From Thermoguttaceae bacterium (lineage in GTDB: Bacteria; Planctomycetota; Planctomycetia; Pirellulales; Thermoguttaceae), in the NCBI GenBank assembly GCA_017937485.1, contig JAGBDN010000062.1, positions 1 through 42,124 on the forward strand: a DNA stretch of 42,124 bases, in the 5' to 3' direction. Numbering within the stretch: position 1 is the stretch's first letter; every line of letters begins with the position of its first letter. This document shows, piece by piece, positions 18,374 to 27,884 of the stretch. The translations under genes were made by a program, and so were the position numbers. Below the pieces are notes generated by a model. It ran no database searches. It worked only from the letters and a program-made list of their open reading frames with translations, and was not told the DNA's origin.

Positions 18374-18507
18374 CGACGGCGCGGCGATTCTGGAACGTCG
18401 CGGACGAACGGCGCCGCGTCGATAAGAAAAAGCGCCGTCGAAATAAAAATTTGTCGAGCGGAGCGGAGGGAACGCAGTGCGTAAATCGTCGTTGGAACAA
18501 GAGTTAG
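18370..18507 (+). CDS. Possible 45-aa basic small protein
   Basis: This frame starts in an ATGA overlap with the stop of the preceding small gene, has GGAGAG upstream, and encodes a 45-aa Arg/Lys-rich peptide (MTTARRFWNVADERRRVD at its start) that overlaps the first 31 bases of the thermonuclease gene. Translational coupling makes it plausible; short length and composition make it uncertain. Confidence 0.22.
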   Translation: MTTARRFWNVADERRRVDKKKRRRNKNLSSGAEGTQCVNRRWNKS

Positions 18508-19121
18508 CGAAAAATATCGTTCGAGCGTTTTTCAAAGGGCGCGGTCGCCAAAACGGCCCGAAAGGTCTCGGCGGCGTCGTTATGCTTCTCGCCGTCGTCG
18601 CGCTCTTTGCGTTTTTGCAAGGTCGCGGCGTTCGATTGGACGGCGACTCGGCGACGACGTCGGCGCCGACCGCTTCAACCGCGGACGCCTTGCGAGCGGT
18701 TCCGGACGTCGAAAACGGCGTCGTCGAGCGTTGCGTCGACGGCGACACGTTGATCGTTCGGTTCGACGACGGAACGACGGAGCGCGTGCGGTTGATCGGC
18801 TCGAACACCCCGGAGACGGTGAAGCCGAATTCGCCGGTCGAGCCGTTCGGCCCGGAAGCGTCGGCGTTTACGAAGCGTCGCGTCGAAGAGGCGGGCGGAG
18901 CGATTCGTTTGGTCGCCGACGGCGATCGTCGCGACAAATACGGGCGGCGCTTGGCGTTCGTTTATTTGGCCGATTCGGAAGTTTCGTTGAACGAAGAACT
19001 TGTGCGCGAAGGTTTCGCTAAGGCGCAAACGCAATACCGTTTTTCGTCGGAGATGAAACGGCGTTTGGAAGCCGCCGAGGCCGCGGCGCGACGGGAAAAA
19101 CTCGGGATTCACTCGCTGTAA
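18477..19121 (+). CDS. Membrane-anchored thermonuclease (SNase-like)
   Basis: A 214-aa protein with one N-terminal membrane helix (about residues 33-48, GVVMLLAVVALFAFL) and an exported staphylococcal-nuclease-like domain at about 79-214. Start is GTG at 18477, chosen for the GGAGGG ribosome binding site at the right distance. SNase features are present: VERCVDGDTLIVRF, then RVRLIGSNTPE with Arg105 (Arg35 in the staphylococcal enzyme), PFGPEAS with Glu127 (Glu43) and DKYGRRLAFVY with Arg157 (Arg87). The C-terminal helical region contains LVREGFAKAQ and ends AARREKLGIHSL. Family members are Ca-dependent nucleases degrading DNA and RNA; here the likely site is outside the inner membrane. Catalytic residues appear complete. 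Confidence 0.88.
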   Translation: MRKSSLEQELAKNIVRAFFKGRGRQNGPKGLGGVVMLLAVVALFAFLQGRGVRLDGDSATTSAPTASTADALRAVPDVENGVVERCVDGDTLIVRFDDGTTERVRLIGSNTPETVKPNSPVEPFGPEASAFTKRRVEEAGGAIRLVADGDRRDKYGRRLAFVYLADSEVSLNEELVREGFAKAQTQYRFSSEMKRRLEAAEAAARREKLGIHSL

Positions 19122-19163
19122 ACGCTTGAAAAAAACGATTGCGCGCTTAAAAGCGGCCAATAG

Positions 19164-19201
19164 AAATCGCGTCGACGCCAATAGGCGTCGGCGCGATTTT
19201 T
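19164..19201. terminator. Bidirectional intrinsic terminator
   Basis: A 16-base arm (AAATCGCGTCGACGCC) pairs with GGCGTCGGCGCGATTT across an AATA loop, with one wobble pair and T-tracts on both strands. It lies between the convergent thermonuclease and DUF4091-like genes. Confidence 0.85.
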
Positions 19202-19208
19202 GTTTCTT

Positions 19209-19281
19209 GCCGTTTCGACGTTTAACGTTGGTCGCTCGATGGCGAGACGCGCCGCCGCCCGACGCTAAACGTCGAAACGGC
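19209..19281. repeat. 19-bp inverted repeat with 36-bp loop
   Basis: GCCGTTTCGACGTTTAACG at 19209-19227 is repeated inverted at 19263-19281 with a single G/T-compatible difference. The loop contains a smaller TCGC/GCGA stem. It lies just downstream of the minus-strand gene ending at 19299, without an obvious T-tract. Confidence 0.6.
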
Positions 19282-19298
19282 GACGCTTAAACGTTGCG

Positions 19299-22082
19299 TC
19301 AAGGCGTCGCGTCGGACGCTTTCTTAAGCCGCTCGGAACGCCAATGGTCGACGGCGGCGCGAATCGCTTCGGCGTTGCGCGTCGAAATCGTCCGAAACTC
19401 GGCGCCGGGGTAGAGGTAAATCGCCTGATCCGGCATATAAGCGTTCGCTTCGTCCCAAACGCTGTTGCAATATTCGTACCGCCCGAGAAGCGCGTAAAAC
19501 ATCCAGCCGTCGAGGTTATATTCGAGCGACGCCCAAACCGGCCCGAACATATCGCCCGGCGAACCCGGCGCTTTTTCGCCGAAACACGGCGTCGTGTAGC
19601 AAAGCCGAATCGGACGTTCGCGATCTTTTCCTTCGAGAACGGCGAGATAGTCGGCGTTGTTCCAACCCTTTGTCCAATAATGGTTTGCGAATGGGCAGTA
19701 GCAGTCGATATACGGCGCCATTTTGAGAACGCTTTCCGGCGACGCGCCTTCAATTTCGCCCGGATTGCACCAAATCCGAATCGGCGCCGTCGCGGGATTT
19801 TGCTTTTTGTTCTCGATAAACTGTTTCGCCAGCTCGACCCAAGCGTCGGCGGCGCCGTTGCCGGGCTCGTCCATAAAGCTCCAAGCCCAGTTTTCGCAAG
19901 GGATATTGAAATCGGCGAAGTATTTCGCGATCCCGGCGATATGTTGCGGCGAGACGTCGCCGTCGTTGAGGTGCAGGAAGAGGCGAACGCCGTATTTTTC
20001 CGCTTCTTGTTGCGAAACGAGCGCGCCGTTAATCGTGTTGAGACCGAGTTTTGCAAACGTTTCCCAACAGGAGACGGTTTCGTAGGGCGCCGACCAACCG
20101 CCGACGTAAGGTCGCGGCGCCGCGCTCAAGTCGCCTTTGCGCAAGACGTTTAAAGTAAACGTTTTATCGTCGTCGATTTGGAACGCGATGTTTTCGTCGC
20201 CGCTTTTCTTATCGCCGTCGAGCGTCAGCCAAATTCCGGCGGTTTGACGCGGAGGAATCGTAAGCGTCGACCGTTCCAAAAGTTGCGACGGTTGCCAGCC
20301 GAACTCCGGCGAGAAGGAAAACGCCGGAACGCGCCAAGAGAGGAGGCCCGCCGGGTCGTTCGCGATTTTTGGGCAAACCGTTATCGGCGCGTCGGTTGCG
20401 TTGCGCGCCAAGAGTAAAACGGTTTTGACCGATTCTCGCGGGAGTTCGACGTCGAGCGGCGCGAGGTTTTCGCTTCCTTTCGGCGCCGAAAGTCGCGAGA
20501 AGCCGACGAACGGGTCGTCGACGCGCCAAACCGTTAATTTTTCGTCGGTTGGGAAGGGCGCGATCAACTCCGGCGCGCCGCGTTCGGGCGGCGTCCAGTC
20601 GAGTTCGTCGGTCGCGACTACGCAATCGACGCGGCGGTAAGTCAAGCCGGGGCCGCCGTTTACGGCGAGCGTTAAGCGGTATTCTCCGGCGGGAAGTTCG
20701 AGCGTTTGCGACTGCCAACGGAAGCCGGGCGACGTTTTATTCGCTTCTTCGTCGGCGCAAAGCACAAATTCGCAAGACTTCGACGCGTCGGCGAGCGATT
20801 CGACTTTCAAATGAAATTTCGACAAATAGCCGGGCAGCTCCAAATAACGCGCCCAAAAGCGGTAAGTCCCGGCTTTCGGGACGGTTGCGACGCAAGTCGC
20901 CGAAGCGGCGCCGTCGCCGTAACTCGCGGTCAAAATCTTCCCGCCGGACGCGTCGGCGTTACCGTCGATCCACCAGCCGTTTTCGAGCGTAAATTCTTCC
21001 GCTTCGACGAGTTGCAAAAACGAGTCTTTCGGGAAATCGGCGATAAAACGCTCGATGCGCGCCTTTTCGTCGCGGAGTTGACGCGGCGTCCCAATTAAAT
21101 TCGACGTCGGGTCGAACGCGACGAGCGACGCCATTCGGCGGCCTTCGATTCCCGGAACGCGATATTCGGCCAAGTCGGCGAAAAACGCGTCGCGCCAAAC
21201 GCTCCAAAGTCTTGTCAACTCGGGGTTTGTCGGTTCGGAAACCGGACGGCGGCGCCAAAGCGTCGCGAGTTTTTTCGCTTCGGCGCTTAAAGGCGACGTC
21301 CCGACGCAAACGCCGGTTTGCTTGTCGAAACGACCGTTTTTCGGCCAAACCGGTTCGGCCAACGGCTCTTCGGTCAAGACGACGGCGGCGACGCGGCGCG
21401 GCGCGAACGGGCCGTCGCAAATTGTTCCGGTTAAAGTGATTACGCGTTCGCCTTTTTCGAGCCAAACGGTCGGCGCGCTTTCCCAAACGAAGCCGGTCGG
21501 CTCGTCGCGCCGCGTCGGAAGCGGGTCGTTGCGACGTCCCATTTCGGCGGCGTCGAATCGCCAAGAGAAAACGTCGCCGACGACGGTTTGGTACATATTG
21601 TCAAATTCGAAAACGCGCGGGTCTTCGAGGCGGAGAACAAAGGTCGACGTCGTTCCTTGCGAATGATGGTAACGCGTCCAAATTCGGTAATAACCGGATT
21701 TAGGAATCTTGATCTTGGCCCGCGCGAACCCGCCGCCGTGTCCGGACGGATACGACAGGACGTCCTCGCCGTCGATTTGTTCGGGCCCCCATTGATTCGC
21801 TTTATAGTTGAGGAAAGCGGCGCTCGTCGCCCAAATTGTCGTCGGTTTCGGCGGCGCGTTCGTCGAACGTTCGAAAGCGTTCGACGGTTGTTCGGCGAGA
21901 AGCGCCTTGCGAAACGCCGGATTTTGGCGCGCAAATTCGCAGAAATGGCGAAAACTTGTCGCGGTTCCGCCGAGCCGATCCCAATTCAGCTCGTTCGGTT
22001 CGTCGTCGAACGCGGGAAGGGGCGCCGCGAATGCGAGCAGAGCGAGGGTAAGCGCGGCAAACGATGTTAAAAGACGTCGCAT
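19299..22082 (-). CDS. Secreted DUF4091-type putative glycoside hydrolase
   Basis: A 927-aa exported protein. The ATG at 22082 has AGGAG upstream and a clear signal peptide (LLTSFAALTLALLAFAAPLPAF). Two similar carbohydrate-binding-like beta domains are suggested by repeated motifs: GYYRIWTRYHHSQGTTSTF in the first (residues about 100-250) and GTYRFWARYLELPGYLSKF in the second (about 355-490). The C-terminal part resembles the barrel and DUF4091 region of uncharacterised glycosidase-like proteins: WSFMDEPGNG near residue 735 (possible catalytic Glu), IRIWCNPGE, YIDCYCPF, LDGWMFYALLGRYEY and a final YPGAEFRTISTRNAEAIR. Substrate is unknown. It is transcribed convergently with the thermonuclease and divergently from the thioester protein. 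Confidence 0.75.
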   Translation of the reverse strand: MRRLLTSFAALTLALLAFAAPLPAFDDEPNELNWDRLGGTATSFRHFCEFARQNPAFRKALLAEQPSNAFERSTNAPPKPTTIWATSAAFLNYKANQWGPEQIDGEDVLSYPSGHGGGFARAKIKIPKSGYYRIWTRYHHSQGTTSTFVLRLEDPRVFEFDNMYQTVVGDVFSWRFDAAEMGRRNDPLPTRRDEPTGFVWESAPTVWLEKGERVITLTGTICDGPFAPRRVAAVVLTEEPLAEPVWPKNGRFDKQTGVCVGTSPLSAEAKKLATLWRRRPVSEPTNPELTRLWSVWRDAFFADLAEYRVPGIEGRRMASLVAFDPTSNLIGTPRQLRDEKARIERFIADFPKDSFLQLVEAEEFTLENGWWIDGNADASGGKILTASYGDGAASATCVATVPKAGTYRFWARYLELPGYLSKFHLKVESLADASKSCEFVLCADEEANKTSPGFRWQSQTLELPAGEYRLTLAVNGGPGLTYRRVDCVVATDELDWTPPERGAPELIAPFPTDEKLTVWRVDDPFVGFSRLSAPKGSENLAPLDVELPRESVKTVLLLARNATDAPITVCPKIANDPAGLLSWRVPAFSFSPEFGWQPSQLLERSTLTIPPRQTAGIWLTLDGDKKSGDENIAFQIDDDKTFTLNVLRKGDLSAAPRPYVGGWSAPYETVSCWETFAKLGLNTINGALVSQQEAEKYGVRLFLHLNDGDVSPQHIAGIAKYFADFNIPCENWAWSFMDEPGNGAADAWVELAKQFIENKKQNPATAPIRIWCNPGEIEGASPESVLKMAPYIDCYCPFANHYWTKGWNNADYLAVLEGKDRERPIRLCYTTPCFGEKAPGSPGDMFGPVWASLEYNLDGWMFYALLGRYEYCNSVWDEANAYMPDQAIYLYPGAEFRTISTRNAEAIRAAVDHWRSERLKKASDATP

Positions 22083-22155
22083 TGTTTTCTCCTAATTTGA
22101 AGGAAAAGGCGGCGACGGACGAACGCTCGCCGTCGCTAAACGGGTCGACGTTCGT

Positions 22156-22184
22156 ATTTTAGCACAGTTTCGGAGCGTTTGCAA
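22156..22184 (-). promoter_or_regulatory. Sigma-70 promoter for 19299-22082
   Basis: On the minus strand TTGCAA is followed by 17 bases and TAAAAT. The predicted transcription start is about 65-70 bases before the ATG at 22082. Confidence 0.6.
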
Positions 22185-22382
22185 CGTTTGTGCGATTCGG
22201 CGAGTAAAAATTTTGAAAAAACGGCGAAATCTCTACAGCGTAAATCAAGAAAACGTCGCGATTAAAAGCGGTTGCATTGTTTTGAAACAACGCCGGCGCC
22301 GCGTTTTAAAGCGCTTGCGTATGAATATTAAACGTTGTTTGTTTTTTTAGGTTTTTTTCAAAGTTTTTCAAAAAAAGCGCCA

Positions 22383-22410
22383 TTGACTTTACGCGTTTCA
22401 AGGTTAGAAT
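22383..22410 (+). promoter_or_regulatory. Sigma-70 promoter for the thioester protein
   Basis: TTGACT, 16 bases, TAGAAT, preceded by an AT-rich stretch that could act as an UP element. The predicted leader before the ATG at 22573 is about 155 bases and can form two short hairpins. Confidence 0.6.
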
Positions 22411-22572
22411 TACGAACAGATAAAAGCAAGGGGATATTATATCCTGATTTTGCTAAACGACGCCGCGTCGCTTGAATTTGAGCGACGTTTCGGGAATAAA
22501 CGTAAATTCCGACGCGCCGCTCTCAATGCGAACGCCGTTTTCACTACTACAATTTTAATAAGGTTGCGACTA

Positions 22573-24957
22573 ATGAAAACCTCGATGAAATTTTTCCTGG
22601 GTTGCGCGCTCGCTTTCGCGTTCGGCGCGACGGCGCAAGCTCAAGACGCGCAAGCGCAAACCACGACCGTCTGGAACGGCGATGGAGTTACCGCGACGAT
22701 TAACAAAGTCGACGGTTATACGTTCCAATCGGTTTACCAAAAGCCGGCGCACGCTTACGAAATGAGCGGCCATATGGTTTCGCCGGACGGCGCGGCCCAC
22801 GATATTCCGCAAACGCTCGTTTTGGCTCCGGCGACCGAAGCCGGGACTTGGACGCCGGACGGCCTTTACGTTTCCGGTTCCAGCAACTACGAAGTCGGCT
22901 ACTGCTGCGACGCCGAAACCGGTTACGACGACGGCATCGCGTACAAACGCGTCAACTTGGAAGACAGCGCCTATTACACCGCCGAAAACGCCGCCGCGAT
23001 TCGCGCGATTCTGACGAACGCCTATCCGTACGTTACGATGGACGCGATGAAAGCGAAGCTCGCCGCCGAAGGTTTCGAAGGCGCCGCCCAACTGACCCGC
23101 GCCGAAATCATCTCCGGCGTTCAAGCCGCGATTTGGTTCTTCGCCAACGGCGTCGATTATAGCTACAGCCGCTCGTTCAACGTTCCGAAGAACACGCAAT
23201 GGGGCGCGTCGATGCACGAATTTTCGAGCGAATTGGACGCTAAATTTGCCGCGCTCGGCAAACGCGTGTTCTTGGTTGACGAAGAAGTCGGCGCTCGCGT
23301 CGACGGTCTGCGCGATTACCTGAAAGCCAAAGGCCAAGCCGCGGCGGAAAACTATCTGCAAAACGGCGCGGATCAAAAACTTATCGTTTCGAAACTTGAA
23401 ATCGTCGACGCCGTTCCGGTTCAAGAAAAAGAAAACTGCTACAACGTCGCGGTTCAAGTCGCGATGAACGGCGCGGTTTCCGAAGGCGACGAAGTCGCTC
23501 TCAGCGTTTTCGTCGACGACGAACTCGTCAACACCTGCCCGGTCGAAGCCGGTTGCTCCACCTACGACTGGACCGTCGAAGCCCAAGCCGGGCAAACCGT
23601 TAAAGCGGTCGTCTCCGGTTTCCAAACCCTCCCGGCCGGCGTTTATTTCTACGAACCGCAAGGCGGTCGCGACGTTTCGCAATCCCTCGTCGGCGTCGCC
23701 GGCGGCGTTGAAGGCGAAAAAGACGAAATTTACGTCGAAACCGAAGTTATGCTCCAAAAACCGGCCGGCGTCTCCGGCGCGTTGACCCTCCAAAAGGTCG
23801 ACGAACTCGGCGTCCCGGTCGCGGGCGCTGAATTCGACGTCTATTACTCGAGCGAAAACGCCGATCTTTACGTCGGTTCCTACGCTTGCGATGAAAACGG
23901 CGCGCTGACGGTCGAAGGTTTGGTTCCGGGTTCCTATGTTATGTACGAAAGCGTCGCTCCGACCGGTTACGTCGGCGTCGAAGGCGAAATCTTCTTCACG
24001 ATTGACGAAACCGGCGCCTTGGTCGGCGAAGACGTCGTCGACGGCGTCCTGACGGTCGTCAACCTCGCCCCGACCTTCACGTTCAAATCGGGCCAAGCCT
24101 CGAACCTTTCCTACATGCTGATTAATCCGGCGACCGGCGCCGTCGAATTCCTTTACAAGATCGACCTGGACGACGAAACGACGCTCCCGATCGAAGTTAA
24201 AGAAGGTTACATTTCGGCCCTCTTCGTCAAACAATCGACCTCCGGTATGCTCTGGATCGCCGAAGAAGTCGACGAAGCGACGACGAACGCCGCGCTCGAA
24301 TGCGTGAAGAAAAACAACCCGTCCTTCAAAGCCTGCGACGCGATCGCTTACGGTCCGGGTTCCCACGACTTGACCTACAAGAACAAGACCGTTACCTACA
24401 CGATGACGATCGGTTCGACCCTTAACGGCGGCTCGTTCGATTACGTTCTTCCGAGCGAAGACGAAACGGTCGTTGAAGACGAAACCGTCGTTGAAGACGA
24501 AACCGTCGTTGAAGATGAAACCGTCGTTGAAGACGAAACGGTCGTTGAAGACGAAACCGTCGTTGAAGACGAAACCGTCGTTGAAGACGAAACCGTCGCC
24601 GAATCCATTCCGACCTTCACGTTCCAAGCTGGTCAAGCCTCGAACCTTTCCTACATGCTGATCGATCCGGCGACCGGCGCCGTCGAATTCTTGGGCAAGA
24701 TTGACTTGGGCTCCGAAACGACGCTTCCGATCCTCGTTAAAGAAGGCTACATTTCGGCTCTGTTCGTCAAACAATCGACCTCCGGTATGCTCTGGATCGC
24801 CGAAGAAGTCGACGAAGCGACGACGAACGCCGCGCTCGAATGCGTGAAGAAAAACAACCCGTCCTTCAAAGCTTGCGACGCGGTCGCTTACGGTTGGGGC
24901 TCCCACGTTTTGACCTACAAGAAAAAGAAGACCGCTACCTATACGATGTCGCGCTAA
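22573..24957 (+). CDS. Secreted Cys-Gln thioester / CnaB isopeptide surface protein
   Basis: A 794-aa exported protein. The ATG at 22573 begins a signal peptide (FFLGCALAFAFGATAQAQ); upstream frame extension to 22450 has no support. A TQXA/TED thioester domain lies at about 30-200: YCCDAETG with Cys111 (Cys112 adjacent), AIRAILTNAYPYV, and SGVQAAIWFFANG with Gln184, which should form the Cys-Gln thioester used by Gram-positive adhesins to bind host surfaces covalently. After a beta-rich linker comes a SpaA/CnaB domain (about 402-499) with the isopeptide triad Lys408 (LTLQKVD), Glu459 (MYESVAPTGY) and Asn497 (TVVNLAP). Two copies of a domain not recognised here (about 500-612 and 680-794) flank an eight-copy EDETVV linker. 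No LPXTG motif, C-terminal helix or PEP-CTERM is visible. Confidence 0.85.
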   Translation: MKTSMKFFLGCALAFAFGATAQAQDAQAQTTTVWNGDGVTATINKVDGYTFQSVYQKPAHAYEMSGHMVSPDGAAHDIPQTLVLAPATEAGTWTPDGLYVSGSSNYEVGYCCDAETGYDDGIAYKRVNLEDSAYYTAENAAAIRAILTNAYPYVTMDAMKAKLAAEGFEGAAQLTRAEIISGVQAAIWFFANGVDYSYSRSFNVPKNTQWGASMHEFSSELDAKFAALGKRVFLVDEEVGARVDGLRDYLKAKGQAAAENYLQNGADQKLIVSKLEIVDAVPVQEKENCYNVAVQVAMNGAVSEGDEVALSVFVDDELVNTCPVEAGCSTYDWTVEAQAGQTVKAVVSGFQTLPAGVYFYEPQGGRDVSQSLVGVAGGVEGEKDEIYVETEVMLQKPAGVSGALTLQKVDELGVPVAGAEFDVYYSSENADLYVGSYACDENGALTVEGLVPGSYVMYESVAPTGYVGVEGEIFFTIDETGALVGEDVVDGVLTVVNLAPTFTFKSGQASNLSYMLINPATGAVEFLYKIDLDDETTLPIEVKEGYISALFVKQSTSGMLWIAEEVDEATTNAALECVKKNNPSFKACDAIAYGPGSHDLTYKNKTVTYTMTIGSTLNGGSFDYVLPSEDETVVEDETVVEDETVVEDETVVEDETVVEDETVVEDETVVEDETVAESIPTFTFQAGQASNLSYMLIDPATGAVEFLGKIDLGSETTLPILVKEGYISALFVKQSTSGMLWIAEEVDEATTNAALECVKKNNPSFKACDAVAYGWGSHVLTYKKKKTATYTMSR
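24070..24954 (+). repeat. Duplicated ~115-aa domain, two copies 540 bp apart
   Basis: Copy 1 (24070-24409) and copy 2 (24610-24954) encode the same domain, beginning PTFTF and containing SGMLWIAEEVDEATTNAALE. The central part is almost identical at base level, with a three-base difference near the end. High identity at silent sites indicates recent duplication or gene conversion. Confidence 0.9.
24457..24600 (+). repeat. 8-copy 18-bp tandem repeat (EDETVV linker)
   Basis: Eight units of GAAGACGAAACCGTCGTT with a few silent changes and a final GCC encode a strongly acidic EDETVV linker between the two duplicated domains. It is in frame and prone to copy-number change. Confidence 0.95.
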
Positions 24958-25142
24958 CGATTGGTTCGTCCCGTGCGAACGGTTATGTTTTGAGAACGCC
25001 GAGCCTGTTGGAGAAGAAACGACTTCTTTGAGCAACAAGAATAGAACAAATAACCTTTGATTCTTTCGCGTTCTTAAAACAGCGATAAACCTCGTCAGGT
25101 CGCCGAAGTTTCTTTCGGCGACGGCGCGGTAAATTAAGCGCC

Positions 25143-25176
25143 CGCTCCGTGAAATCTTTCGCGGAGCGGTTTTTTT
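25143..25176 (+). terminator. Intrinsic terminator after the thioester gene
   Basis: CGCTCCGTGAAA pairs with TTTCGCGGAGCG and is followed by GGT and a run of seven T. It lies about 190 bases downstream of the stop at 24957. Confidence 0.8.
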
Positions 25177-25635
25177 ATGCCCGTTCGCTCCGGCGTTTCG
25201 TCCTTTCGGGCTCCGATGTTCTGTCGCCGCGTCGGTTCTCCAATTCCGCGCGACCGACGACGAAACTTCGCCAAGAAAACAAATAAACGGACGGCGCGAA
25301 TCCTTCTTAAAGGGTTGATTGTTGAAAGCGTTCAAGCGCGGCGGCGTTTGGGGTTGCGGCGTCGAGAACGTTGAGCGATAGAGAAGGGGACGGCGCGGAC
25401 TTGCCGCAAACGTCGCGACCTTTGCTTGTTTTAGCGTTTCAAGCCGCGCGTCGGACTCTCCGCGGAACGACGCAAAAGAATATCGCCGACGTAAAACCAA
25501 ACGCGGAAGCTTATTAAACGTCGCGGTTTGCGCTGCGGGCGGGAAGTCCGGCGGTCGCGTCTTGCGCCGTCGCGGCGCGCAAGCCGTCCGACGCGAGCGG
25601 TCGAACGGCGGAAAAGAAGGGAAACGCAAGAAAGA

Positions 25636-25675
25636 AAAAACGCTCGCGGAAGAAAAATCAACCGCGAGCGTTTTT
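25636..25675. terminator. Bidirectional terminator, groEL side
   Basis: AAAAACGCTCGCGG at 25636-25649 pairs perfectly with CCGCGAGCGTTTTT at 25662-25675 over a 12-base loop. It lies 80 bases beyond the end of groEL on the minus strand. Confidence 0.85.
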
Positions 25676-25755
25676 ACTTGAATCGCTTTTAAGCGTTGCG
25701 AACGCGGCGCTTAGGTTTCGTCGAAACGGCGGCGCGTTCGCGGGTTAAGGGGCGA

Positions 25756-27420
<1,665 letters not shown>

Positions 27421-27548
27421 TTAAAGCCGGTTAACGGGGAAACGTTCGCGGCGCGACGCGGAAAACGGCGGCGGGAGACGTTAAAACCGTTAACGTCGGC
27501 AAAGGTCGACCGACAAAACGTCGACGACGACGCGCAAAACGCTCGGGA

Positions 27549-27884
27549 TCAGGAAATGATCGCCAAAATGTCGCTTTCGCGCATCAGAAGGAATTCGTCT
27601 TCGCCGAATTTGAAATCTTCGCCGGCGTAAGACAGGAAGAGGACGCGGTCGCCTTCCTTGACGGTGAATTGGCTGCGTTCGCCGTTTTCGAGAACGCGAC
27701 CGTCGCCGATGCTGACGACGACGCCGCGCGCCGGTTTATCTTTCGCGGTTTCCGGAAGGTAGAGGCCGCCGGCGGTTTGCGCTTCGGCTTCGTCGCGACG
27801 AACGACGACGCGATCGCCGAGAGGTTGCAATTTCATACCGCAGCATTTTTCCGTCGCGGCTTCGCCGCACTTTTTCTTGGCCAT
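27549..27884 (-). CDS. groES: Co-chaperonin GroES with Cys-rich N-terminal extension
   Basis: GroEL's heptameric lid, 111 aa. Start is the ATG at 27884, which has AAGGAG upstream; the frame continues to 27971 without support. Normal GroES begins at MKLQPLGDRVVV, which here is residue 17 onward; the preceding 16 residues (MAKKKCGEAATEKCCG) are an extension with three cysteines. The internal Met17 has no ribosome binding site, so the extension is likely translated. The mobile loop (EAEAQTAGGLYLPETAKDK) and the C-terminal ESDILAII are normal. I find no CIRCE operator (TTAGCACTC inverted repeat) upstream, so HrcA control is not indicated. Confidence 0.95.
   Translation of the reverse strand: MAKKKCGEAATEKCCGMKLQPLGDRVVVRRDEAEAQTAGGLYLPETAKDKPARGVVVSIGDGRVLENGERSQFTVKEGDRVLFLSYAGEDFKFGEDEFLLMRESDILAIIS

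Larger units (their letters stand above)
22083..22572. other. Divergent intergenic region with two promoters
   Basis: About 490 bases between the DUF4091-like gene (-) and the thioester protein (+). It holds one promoter candidate for each direction, a T-rich stretch around 22335-22375, and in the plus-strand leader a GGATATTATATCC hairpin and a CGTCGCT/AGCGACG hairpin (about 22467-22489). Confidence 0.5.
24958..25755. other. Intergenic, terminators only
   Basis: About 800 bases between the convergent thioester protein (+) and groEL (-). Apart from the hairpins listed separately, including a T-tract-less stem GTCGCCGAA/TTCGGCGAC at 25099-25122, I see no gene. Short basic open frames here overlap the terminators and are not credible. 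Confidence 0.5.

Noticed and set aside
22570..25629. A 1019-residue open frame antisense to the thioester protein, with FVFNDG repeats
   Set aside because: It is the mirror of the sense gene and its EDETVV repeat. Sense genes here avoid TTA, CTA and TCA codons, which removes antisense stops. No ribosome binding site or family match.
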